64,000 nucleotides of DNA from Corallococcus macrosporus DSM 14697. Its GTDB lineage: Bacteria > Myxococcota > Myxococcia > Myxococcales > Myxococcaceae. Numbering within the stretch: position 1 is the stretch's first letter; each line of letters begins with the position of its first letter. The stretch lies in assembly GCF_002305895.1 (NCBI RefSeq), contig NZ_CP022203.1:7598001-7662000 (forward strand). The letters run 5' to 3'. The notes beneath the pieces were generated by a model. It worked only from the letters and a program-made list of their open reading frames with translations. It made no database searches and was not told the origin of the DNA. This document shows, in pieces, positions 56,401 through 61,940 of the stretch. The position numbers and the translations under genes are program-made.

Positions 56401-56992
56401 ACGCACGGGCGGCCGCGTGGAATGGAACGTCCATTCCGCCAGCGGGCGCGCCGAAACCCGCGGTCTCCTGGCTTGGCGCTGCGATGTCAGACTGCTCCTG
56501 CGTCGCTTGTGCTTGTGCCACCACCTCCAGGGGCTTCGGCGCCCTCCGCGCGACCAGCGACAGGTCCTCCGTCGCCCCATCCGGTTGAACAACAATTACC
56601 TCACGCACCGACACACGGGGCGCGACGTCCTCCTTCCGCTCCGTGTCGAACACCCGTGAAGGCACCGCCGCTGCTTCGGCCCGAGCCGACGCGCCAGCGC
56701 GCTCGTCCCCCATCCGCGGCGTCACCACCGCGTGCACCGGCCCACCGGCTGGCAACTCCGTGAGGACCGCCAGCAGGATGCGCGTCTGCCGTTCGTACCG
56801 CTCCGAGATGAAGCGCCGGACGTTGGGAGGAACCTCGGAAGGCTCCCACCGTGTCAGCTCATCGAGCAGGAATTGAACATGCGTGAGTTCCGCTTCGATG
56901 GCCTCGCGCGGACGCTCCGTCATCCGTGCGCCGCACAGCGCACACCAGAAGTCCTTGCCACGCCGCTCTTCACGGCAGTCCGGGCAGTACAT
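50453..56992 (-). CDS. giant polytopic membrane protein with zinc ribbon and 23/24-residue repeats
   Basis: A protein of 2179 residues from ATG 56992, chosen because it starts with a zinc ribbon (MYCPDCREERR, then WCALCGARM). The open frame upstream overlaps a divergent gene. Residues 25-170 are soluble (RREAIEAELTHVQFLLDELT-like helix). Residues about 174-497 are 14 repeats of 23 or 24 residues with the motif GGMDVPFH (variants GGTGVPFH, GGTDVPFR). From about 545 to the end there are several dozen hydrophobic helices (for example FVGAFLILSGTLYFVFESW and GLTAGYSAGFSIWGAYLA), a layout like the DUF2339/SCO7613-type giant membrane proteins. Function unknown; the transmembrane part suggests an envelope role. 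Confidence 0.85.
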   Translation of the reverse strand: MYCPDCREERRGKDFWCALCGARMTERPREAIEAELTHVQFLLDELTRWEPSEVPPNVRRFISERYERQTRILLAVLTELPAGGPVHAVVTPRMGDERAGASARAEAAAVPSRVFDTERKEDVAPRVSVREVIVVQPDGATEDLSLVARRAPKPLEVVAQAQATQEQSDIAAPSQETAGFGAPAGGMDVPFHAAARASEGGTSSGAPAGGMDVPFHSASRASEGETSTDMPVGGTGVPFHSASRAPEGGTSSGMPGGGMDVPFHSASRASEGETSTDMPVGGTGVPFHSASRASEGGTSSGVSCGGTDVPFRAASPRFRRTAGSGAPAGGMDVPFHAAAPASEGVGSGAPAGGMDVPFHAAAPASEGVGSGAPAGGMDVPFHAAAPASEGVGSGAPAGGMDVPFHAAAPASEGVGSGAPAGGMDVPFHAAAPASEGVGSGAPAGGMDVPFQATSPTSGGSGSGVPADGMDVPFHAASPTPEGAAGTGMPAGGMDVPFHAVSPGAKGDWRAEAHAELPPNPAEPYAEPPPSEGAFARFAEATSTWNRVWRPFLYESIMWFVGAFLILSGTLYFVFESWAGMSSNVRSLTVFGLTAGYSAGFSIWGAYLARRESLRSAGNILGLIGSAVAPLAGIALGPMGLGEALQLGGVGTLLLIPLLLAWAGVSAFLARKPTEHFDATSRPIVQASLVASTLVMGLAPLAANAGVFALGLHVLPCALFFLLSSRPAPRARQGTTLVFALGAPLYLLALDFVRLHVALEGAGVDLSVGTYAPFAAFLLTTSLRFRVLPPERGADALSIVVVSLQALCLAAAALAPPPAFFLTAAVASGALLSLARGGIARMPWVYAAYASTYFAYASFSQLIPGPVKRVIDALKARLGYEVSDALPVQFGALSALPYLFAGAVLGVACLWRGERTGGARERALAEVLFRATAVASPLFVFVGMTGPDARPAFWSVLALALLCLVVGLLVERFFLSVMGAALMVLLPFHAWSLLGAPAASIVAGAVALGLALVGTLSTERTRWLLGVVAGVLSVTGFLLGMVSRGGAVSVVGVALCGAAAMGVAWALQRASLMAVASVLAVSVLPRLVGEFSTASVALAMSAAAFALASLGTRGGLWRWLGGPAVGYAVLAVLRGALGEVPGLAGVILIAASAVAVASRALPRVRPLGIVLAALVLVRDDPGFFAPWGGWMTPGLSMTMFVCWALGASLAAARWGRSANTGVAGAVALVFPLYTLAAYDSGGHTFLMLGAALAALLTVRALPSWVSVAVAAVHAAMAFLRVGPEALLGLAVVLAILAVLEAAPAVRRVCAVERRFAWVSTLASMAVLMLAILEWKHRALPPVVVGTVALPLLWTRATHRPFFAPLAIPYTFGALALGGLRLMGGAVPFGLVGFDAPPGWAVALPLLALGLARAVAHLPGVAEGLLGSREEAPRRAVSTWMQGWLALVAFPVVAFVLRAESSPLGPCCVAGSLALMPGPRPFLRVGASALLLMAFPAVRPVVILLVLALAIVEHWRPAQVWRFFLSPEDPALRPTAVSLAMLLSAFALVEDFTPVRLAMMSGVLVLAAFLLSQRMWLIPAVWALALAALGLDGVAGILPPNEEARLWCVLVLLGAASLAAVCQPERIQTALRQRLAKVLPELDGPWSEPLWLGSASALGLLQLEWLLLSGPGTLPLPMALGMGLTACVLMVTRERGFAWVATALLGVSLGAAVPLPWAPAVVSGVGLVLCCGGLWLDARGLHVGAALHHGGWVLALLALAGIRDLEHVGTPLSILFALGAAWGVVLRRRSRELVGWLATLAAVHGWLMHLGAVYSSGRGAEFILPYFGAASALLATLVLFVARESLRREVGHSFALVALTEVLLGLPLIGASADALREGVVSSVALGVLFFALVRRAVKSRESASGYLAQGVLALGYLGVRVLGMGALPGPGDSLAALVGGALFTGLYFFAQREGAGLASLRGPMLSGAYLFPLTGLLSAPWGEPAHMAALLVGHAAHFAALGAQPDRRGLPSLVSAVAFNAALFMGWRASGEGELVYFIIPAGLSLLALLRVFREALAPEIYTQLRALAVTGIYIAAAWRPLMFSDGRSMLLCVLLCVVGVVCGIALRIRSYVYLGTGFLVTCIAANLVRFGMRDHRVAAASLFMLGLLVIGTMVLLSAHRATLMQRYARVRALLATWEG
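55506..56437 (-). repeat. in-frame tandem repeats of 69/72 bp with core GGAATGGACGTTCC
   Basis: Fourteen copies. Plus-strand cores start at 55506, 55578, 55647, 55716, 55785, 55854, 55923, 55992, 56064, 56136, 56208, 56280, 56352 and 56424. Spacings are 69 or 72 bp throughout, always multiples of three. The five spacings between 55647 and 55992 are exactly 69 bp and nearly identical, so recent duplication is likely. Eleven cores are the exact palindrome-like GGAACGTCCATTCC; 56064 has CCGTTCC and 56136 and 56280 have GCCCGTTCC. They encode the GGMDVPFH-type peptide repeat of the giant membrane protein. Confidence 0.95.
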
Positions 56993-57203
56993 GTCCCCCC
57001 TCGTTACAACGAGCATGCCACCTCGCCCGCCCCTCGGAACAGGCACAGCACGGAAGCACGGCGGCGAGCACAGGTGCGCCGAGCTGCCTCCCACCCGTGA
57101 CACCTGTGCATCCGGCTGCACAAGCCGTGCGTGCGCGGGGACGCACCCGACGTCCGCCATCCCGCCGCTGGTCCTCCTGGCCCGGCTGTGAAACGTTGCG
57201 CGC

Positions 57204-57698
57204 ATGAGCACGGAAGAACTGACGCTGCGGCGCATTGAATCGCGGGACGACGCGGCGGTGGCCGGCATCATCCAAACGGTGATGCCGGAGTTCGGCGCGG
57301 ACGGCCCCGGCTTCGCCATCCACGACCCCGAGGTGTCGGCGATGACCGCCGCCTACAGCCGCCCCCGGCATGCGTACTTCGTCGTGGAGCGGGCGGGACG
57401 CGTCATCGGCGGCGGTGGAATCGCCCCGTTGGAAGGTGGAGACGCGGGCGTCTGCGAATTGCGGAAGATGTACTTCCTCCCGGAGGCCCGGGGCCTCGGC
57501 CTGGGCGAGCGCCTGCTGCGCCGCTGCCTGGAGTTCGCGCGCGAAGCGGGCTTCCAGCGCTGCTACCTGGAGACGCTGGCCGGAATGCAGCAGGCCCAGA
57601 AGCTCTACCGCCGCATGGGCTTCGAGCCGCTGTGCGCGCCCATGGGGAACACGGGCCACTTCGGCTGCGACCACTGGTACGCCCGGGATTTATCATAG
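57204..57698 (+). CDS. GNAT family N-acetyltransferase
   Basis: A protein of 164 residues with a complete GNAT fold. The beta-bulge and acetyl-CoA loop are in LRKMYFLPEARGLGLGERLL (R-G-x-G-x-G form RGLGLG). Other blocks are LRRIESRDDAAVAGIIQTVM at the start, YFVVERAGRVIGGGGIAP, and a C-terminal AQKLYRRMGFEPL typical of the family. No signal peptide. The substrate is unknown. The start ATG 57204 lies 212 bases from the divergent membrane-protein start. The stop at 57698 abuts a remnant of an endonuclease III-like gene, marking the edge of a degenerate patch. Confidence 0.88.
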   Translation: MSTEELTLRRIESRDDAAVAGIIQTVMPEFGADGPGFAIHDPEVSAMTAAYSRPRHAYFVVERAGRVIGGGGIAPLEGGDAGVCELRKMYFLPEARGLGLGERLLRRCLEFAREAGFQRCYLETLAGMQQAQKLYRRMGFEPLCAPMGNTGHFGCDHWYARDLS

Positions 57699-57761
57699 AC
57701 GTGGATGTCCACGCGGATGGCTTCGCGTCCGCAGGCGATGCCCAGCGTCAGGTGCGCCCAC
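57699..57761 (-). pseudogene. 63-bp fragment of an endonuclease III-like (HhH) gene
   Basis: Read on the minus strand this encodes WAHLTLGIACGREAIRVDIH, which matches CAHLALGIACGHEAISVDIH of the intact gene at 61168-61938. The DNA differs at 6 of 63 positions from 61659-61721. The fragment has the catalytic Asp of the family (VDIHV) but no helix-hairpin-helix upstream or Fe-S loop. It starts exactly at the GNAT stop region, so a recombination joint is likely. Confidence 0.75.
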
Positions 57762-57941
57762 GTGGTGGCCATGCTCCAAGGCATCCGGGGCCAATCCTTG
57801 CCCAACCTGCGAGACAGACTGACGAGAAGCGCTGTCGAAAGCCTCCTGGGCGCTCGGCTGCCAAGCCCCCGGGAGAGGAGTCCCGCTGGAGTTCTCCAGG
57901 CGGACGGGGGGCGCTGCTGCACCTGGCCCCTCCACCCGAAT

Positions 57942-58095
57942 CGAACGCACCATCCTCCCTGGGAATGGAGGGCGAAAGCCCCGCCATCGGTGCCCTGCGC
58001 CGGCACATCGAGCGCATCGCCGACCTGGATGTGCCCGACCTCATCCGGGGCGAAACCGGACCTGGCAAGGAACTGGTCGCCCAGGAAACGCTCCA
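57942..58095 (+). pseudogene. fragment of a sigma-54 activator (AAA+) gene
   Basis: The plus strand reads ESPAIGALRRHIERIADLDV followed by PDLIRGETGPGKELVAQE. This is the start of the AAA+ domain of NtrC-type enhancer-binding proteins, with the Walker A loop as GETGPGKE (normally GETGTGKE, so one residue has changed). About 45 residues are recognisable and nothing before or after them belongs to the family. The 3' edge coincides with the C-terminal end of the kinase remnant on the other strand. Confidence 0.7.
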
Positions 58096-58851
58096 GGTCC
58101 TCCGCCAATGCACGCGCCGAGTCGTAACGGGTGTCGAGTTCCTTCTCCAGACACGTGAGGGCAATGGCCTCCAGGTCCGCCGGGCGTCCCGGAGAAAGCA
58201 GGCGCGGCGCGCGCGGCTCCTCGGTGGTGGTGCTGTTGAGCACTTCCAGGCCATTGGCCTCAGGGCGGGCGGCCTCCCCGGTGAGGAGGAAGCAGGGGGT
58301 GGCCCCCAGGCTGTAGACATCCGCGCGGCGGTCGAGCCCGCTCACCTCTCCGCGAGCCTGTTCCGGGGCATGTCGTGCGGCGTCCCCAAGACTGCGCCGC
58401 TGGCCGTGACGGACTCGTCCCATTCACGCGCAAGCCCGAAGTCCATCACAGAAGGCCTGGGAGTCCCGTCGTCGGAGGACTCCACCATGATGTTGGGAGG
58501 CTTGATGTCCCGGTGGATGAGCCTGACGCGGTGGGCCGCACGAACACCCTGAGCAGCCTCGCGCATGAGCGACTGGCCTTCGCAGTACTGCATGGCAATG
58601 AAGACCTTCCCCCCGGCGTGCCCCACCCCATATACCTTGCAGACGCGCTCGTGCTTCACCTTGGCCTGGGCACGGGCCTCGGGAACGGAGCGGCGGTCAT
58701 GCGATTCCGAAATCCGGCCCCGTTCCTGACGCAACTTCAGCGGGCTTCGTCTCAGGCGTCGCGCATCCTGAAGCAGGTCCGCCGCCTCCTCCCGGGACAG
58801 GAACCCCTCGTCAATCGCGAGCCAGAGTTCCATCTCATCGTCACGATTCAT
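58076..58851 (-). pseudogene. Ser/Thr protein kinase, inactivated by deletion and frameshift
   Basis: The 5' part (ATG 58851, frame ending 58342) reads WLAIDEGFLSREEAADLLQD and then ARAQAKVKHERVCKVYGVGH, MQYCEGQSL, IHRDIKPPNIMVE and VMDFGLAREW. The glycine-rich loop and the catalytic Lys that should precede ARAQAKVKHERV are missing, so a segment has been deleted. In GTPHDMP the frame is lost; restoring one G near 58367 gives the normal MAPEQARGEVSGLDRRADVY, which continues in a second frame to LAEDLERFLGD near 58076. The kinase cannot be functional as encoded. Confidence 0.85.
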
Positions 58852-58943
58852 CGATAAGCTTATCAAGGAGAGTGGCGCACAAAGCCAGCGGCTGTCTCAG
58901 TTGAAGGGCCCCGCGCTCCCCGGTCGTTCCTATATCACGAGGC

Positions 58944-58958
58944 CTCTTCTCAGAAGAG
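58944..58958. promoter_or_regulatory. inverted repeat CTCTTCT-C-AGAAGAG
   Basis: A perfect 7-bp inverted repeat with a one-base centre, about 35 bp before the iterons and just after an AT-rich patch. Such symmetry suits a dimeric regulator. The regulator is unknown. Confidence 0.4.
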
Positions 58959-58991
58959 ACACGGGGTCCGCTTCCGTCCAAGGCGTGCTCG

Positions 58992-59029
58992 CGACATGTC
59001 GTCGGCATGTCGCCGACATGTCGAGACAT
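58992..59029. promoter_or_regulatory. iteron array: CGACATGTCG every 11 bp
   Basis: CGACATGTCG (58992-59001), CGGCATGTCG (59003-59012), CGACATGTCG (59014-59023) and a half-site GACAT (59025-59029). Copies 1 and 3 are perfect 10-bp palindromes. The 11-bp step places them on one face of the helix, as expected for cooperative binding of a dimeric protein. It lies 186 bp before the LamG lipoprotein start and 141 bp before the kinase remnant start. The binding protein is unknown. Confidence 0.65.
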
Positions 59030-59214
59030 CCCCTGGGGCACAATCACCCTACCAACGCGTGCGATGGCGGAAAGGCGCTACGCCCCGTGAGAGCAGGGTG
59101 AGCAGTCCAATTCGGAAGCAAAGCTCGAATGGGCACGAGAGGTGCAAACACAGACTCGCGCTGGATGATTCCACCCAGCATTGTCGCTCCCTCGCCCCTC
59201 TTCAGGTGAAAGCC

Positions 59215-60783
59215 ATGAGAACCCTGTCCGAATCCAGCTCGCGAAACTCCAAACCACGCGGAGGGTGGAACGCACTCCACCAGTCCACGAAGGTCTCCGC
59301 CCTGTTGGCGGGAGTCCTCGGGCTGGTGGGGTGCGCGCCCGAGCAGCAAGTCCCGCTCGAGGAAGACGCATCGAGCAGTTCAAGTGCGAGCCTGAGGCTG
59401 GGCGGCTCGAGCCTCCTCCACCGCTACAGCTTCACCGCCGGAGGGACTGACTCGGTGAGCGCGGCGCACGCCACGCTCGAGGGAGGTGCCACGACCGCCA
59501 ATGGCTCGGTGCTCCTGAGCGGAGCGGGGGCCTATGTGAACCTGCCCATCACCGGAACCCTCGCCAGCCTCCACGATGCGACCTTCGAGGCGTGGGTGAC
59601 GTGGGATTCCGCCTCGGGGCAGATGTGGGCGCGCATCTTCGACTTCAACGATGGCGATTTGGTCAAGTCCCTGTTTCTCACTCCGAGCAATGGCCGCTTC
59701 GACTCGGGGCCGAAGACGCATACGCCACGCTTCGGCATCACCACCCAGGCCATCAGTGGAGAGGAGCAGGCCACCAGTGCGGCCATGTTCCCAACGGGCG
59801 CGCTCACGCACGTCGCCGTGACCATGGACAGCATCGCGCGGGTCAACCGCCTGTACATCAACGGCATGCAGGTGGCGCAGACCGCCACCCCGACCGCGCT
59901 CACTCCGGCGAGCCTGGGCACGCTCGCGAATGCGTGGTTGGGTCGTTCCGCCTATTTCGCGGATCCATTCTTCAAGGGCTCCATCTCCGAGTTCCGCGTT
60001 CACGGCGCCGCGCTGTCACCGAATGACGTCACCGGCAGCTACCAGGCCGGCCCCGATGCGGTGTTCACTCCGAGCGTGGAGTACGCGGTCATCGACGGGC
60101 GAACGGACGTCGCGGGCATGGCGGCGGACACCACGAGCGTCTACTGGGTCGAGAAGCGAGCCAGCGGCCAGGTGATGAAGGCGTCGCTCACCACGGGGAG
60201 AGCACAGGTCCTCGCCTCCAACCGCGACAACCCCGGCGCAGTGACGACGGATGCCACGTCTGTCTACTGGGTCGAGAACGGCACGGCCCTCTTCAAGATG
60301 CCCGTCAATGGCGGGAGCATCACCCTCCTGGCCTCGGGGCTCTCGGGGATTGGCCAGCTCGTCACGGATGGCGCGGAACTCTTCTGGACCCAGGGAGGCT
60401 CCATCGTCCACATGCCGGTCCAGGGCGGCACGCCCGCCATTCTCTATACGACGGCCCTGGCGGGCCCCCTCGCAGTGGATGGCCATCATCTCTACTGGAT
60501 GGAGCCGGACGGCACCGTCGTGAAGGCAGCCAGGCCCGGCGGCCCTGCTGCATACCTCTGGGGTGCGTCGAACGCCACCACGGGCATCGCCAGCGACGGA
60601 ACGGACCTCTTCATCGCGGAGAACAGTAGTCCCTACGACATCCTCCGGGTCCCGGTAGGAGGAGCCCAGTCGGTGCCAACGTTTTCCGTCAGGTACGGCA
60701 GCATCACGAGCCTTGCCGTGGGGCCCAACCGCGTCGCCTGGTTCGACCCCAGCCTCGGTGTGATTCTCGCCAAGGACAAGTAG
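59215..60783 (+). CDS. LamG-domain lipoprotein with beta-propeller-like C-terminus
   Basis: A protein of 522 residues. ATG 59215 follows CAGGTGAAAGCC and starts a long n-region ending in a lipoprotein signal (VSALLAGVLGLVGC, lipobox LVGC). The first domain (about 60-285) is a LamG/concanavalin A-like sandwich: LLHRYSFTAGGTDSVSAAHA, TFEAWVTWDSASGQMWARIF, HVAVTMDSIARVNRLYING and FKGSISEFRVHGAAL. The second half has repeats of the type ADTTSVYWVEKRASGQVMKA and TDATSVYWVENGTALFKMPV, likely blades of a propeller (DUF5050-like). Carbohydrate or protein binding at the cell surface is plausible. A strong hairpin follows. Confidence 0.83.
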   Translation: MRTLSESSSRNSKPRGGWNALHQSTKVSALLAGVLGLVGCAPEQQVPLEEDASSSSSASLRLGGSSLLHRYSFTAGGTDSVSAAHATLEGGATTANGSVLLSGAGAYVNLPITGTLASLHDATFEAWVTWDSASGQMWARIFDFNDGDLVKSLFLTPSNGRFDSGPKTHTPRFGITTQAISGEEQATSAAMFPTGALTHVAVTMDSIARVNRLYINGMQVAQTATPTALTPASLGTLANAWLGRSAYFADPFFKGSISEFRVHGAALSPNDVTGSYQAGPDAVFTPSVEYAVIDGRTDVAGMAADTTSVYWVEKRASGQVMKASLTTGRAQVLASNRDNPGAVTTDATSVYWVENGTALFKMPVNGGSITLLASGLSGIGQLVTDGAELFWTQGGSIVHMPVQGGTPAILYTTALAGPLAVDGHHLYWMEPDGTVVKAARPGGPAAYLWGASNATTGIASDGTDLFIAENSSPYDILRVPVGGAQSVPTFSVRYGSITSLAVGPNRVAWFDPSLGVILAKDK

Positions 60784-60872
60784 GGCACGCCGCCCCAGGG
60801 CCGCCGGGGGGAGGGCAGGTGAAGCCCGCGGCCTTGGACAGGACGTGAACACGGGCATGCCCGGAAGTTGCC

Positions 60873-60905
60873 GGGGCCGTTCGGCAGACATAGCCGGACG
60901 GCCCC
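60873..60905 (+). terminator. terminator-like hairpin after the LamG lipoprotein gene
   Basis: A 13-bp stem with one mismatch: GGGGCCGTTCGGC (60873-60885) pairs with GCCGGACGGCCCC (60893-60905) around the loop AGACATA. It lies 90 bases after the stop. The rest of the 200-bp gap up to 60984 shows only the ribosome binding site of the next gene. Confidence 0.6.
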
Positions 60906-60983
60906 CTGCCCTGTCAGCGGCCCCTGGAGCGGCTCAGGGCCGCGCCGCGCCCGCGTCACCACCTTGGAAGCAGGAGGCGAACC

Positions 60984-61190
60984 ATGACGCGGAAGCAGGA
61001 CGAGGACAGGCGGAAGAGGGACGCCCGGGATGAGCCGGAGCGCCAGCCCCGGAAGGCGGACTCCGGCGACGTGTCGGAGCAGGGCCGCGAGCGACGGGAC
61101 GACACGGACGTCTACCCCGCGGGCCGGGGGGCGGGCGACTTCGGCACCCACGGTGGCCCCAACAAACATGGCGCGAAGAACGGCGCCTAG
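60984..61190 (+). CDS. small, highly charged protein
   Basis: A protein of 68 residues with a strong ribosome binding site (AGGAGG 7 bases before ATG 60984). The sequence is almost entirely Arg, Lys, Asp, Glu and Gly (MTRKQDEDRRKRDARDEPER, then DVYPAGRGAGDFGTHGGPNK), with no hydrophobic core, so it is probably disordered. No family is recognised. It overlaps the start of the endonuclease III-like gene by 23 bases, suggesting coupled translation. The small size and composition resemble stress-related or DNA-associated small proteins, but no function is claimed. Confidence 0.65.
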   Translation: MTRKQDEDRRKRDARDEPERQPRKADSGDVSEQGRERRDDTDVYPAGRGAGDFGTHGGPNKHGAKNGA

Positions 61191-61938
61191 CCGGCGAGCG
61201 CCGCGGGCGGAGAGTCCGCGGACGGCGCGCGCACCCAAGGGGCCGGGCCGCGTCGTCGAACCACCGGCCCAGCCGGGCAAGGCCCCTTTCGACATCGACC
61301 CGGTGCTCGGCCGCATCCGCGAGGCGGTGCGCCACTTCGCGGACGCCGCGATGTTCGCGCTCGCGGCCCGGGGGCATGACAGCCTCTTCGAGCAGCTCGT
61401 CGCCTGCATCCTCTCCATCCGCACGCGGGACGAAGTCAGCCTGCCCGCCTCGCTCGCCCTGCTCCAGCGCGCCGCCACGCCGGAGGCCCTGGCGCGCCTG
61501 TCGCCAGAGGACATCGACACCATCATCCAGCCCGTCACCTTCCATGAAGCGAAGGCGTGGCAGCTCCACGCCATCGCCACGCGGACGCGGGACGAATTCG
61601 GCGGCGAGCTGCCCTGTGACGCCCAGGTGCTCCAGTCCTTCAAGGGCGTGGGCCCCAAGTGCGCGCACCTGGCGCTGGGCATCGCCTGCGGGCATGAAGC
61701 CATCAGCGTGGACATCCACGTCCACCGGGTGACGAACCGCTGGGGCTACGTGCGGGCGCGCACGCCGGAGGCCACCCTGGAGGCGCTGGAGGCCGTGCTC
61801 CCGCGCGCGTACTGGGTGGAGCTCAACCGCCTGCTGGTGCCCTTCGGCAAGCACGTCTGCACGGGCACGCGGCCCAGGTGCTCCACGTGCCCGGTGCTCC
61901 GCTTCTGCCGTCAGGTCGGCGTGACGGACGCGCGCTGA
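61168..61938 (+). CDS. nth: endonuclease III-like base-excision DNA glycosylase
   Basis: A protein of 256 residues from ATG 61168. The helix-hairpin-helix is SFKGVGPKCAHLALG, with the catalytic Lys in GPKC; the catalytic Asp is in SVDIHVHRVTNRWGY. The [4Fe-4S] loop CTGTRPRCSTCPVLRFC has the C-x6-C-x2-C-x5-C spacing. It should remove oxidised pyrimidines and cut the AP site. The first 40 residues are basic and disordered (ARRTAPSRRAPRAESP), an extension not found in E. coli Nth. A genome may have several Nth-like genes; a 63-bp copy of part of it lies at 57699-57761. Its stop is 2 bases from that of the convergent PLD gene. Confidence 0.88.
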   Translation: MARRTAPSRRAPRAESPRTARAPKGPGRVVEPPAQPGKAPFDIDPVLGRIREAVRHFADAAMFALAARGHDSLFEQLVACILSIRTRDEVSLPASLALLQRAATPEALARLSPEDIDTIIQPVTFHEAKAWQLHAIATRTRDEFGGELPCDAQVLQSFKGVGPKCAHLALGIACGHEAISVDIHVHRVTNRWGYVRARTPEATLEALEAVLPRAYWVELNRLLVPFGKHVCTGTRPRCSTCPVLRFCRQVGVTDAR

Positions 61939-61940
61939 CG

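Larger units (their letters stand above)
58867..59214. other. 348-bp intergenic region with palindromic sites
   Basis: No gene supported. It holds the perfect palindrome GATAAGCTTATC at its left edge (58853-58864), a CTCTTCT-C-AGAAGAG inverted repeat (58944-58958) and the iterons at 58992-59029. AT-rich stretches (TATATCACGA at 58931) stand out in this GC-rich window. It probably contains the promoter of the LamG lipoprotein gene and formerly that of the kinase. Confidence 0.6.

Noticed and set aside
57931-57955. tRNA T-arm-like sequence GTTCGATTCG on the minus strand
   Set aside because: The flanking bases do not pair into a T-stem, and no acceptor or anticodon arm is present.
58853-58864. 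GATAAGCTTATC palindrome as an operator
   Set aside because: It sits on the start of a dead kinase gene and may be chance; it is recorded only as part of the intergenic description.
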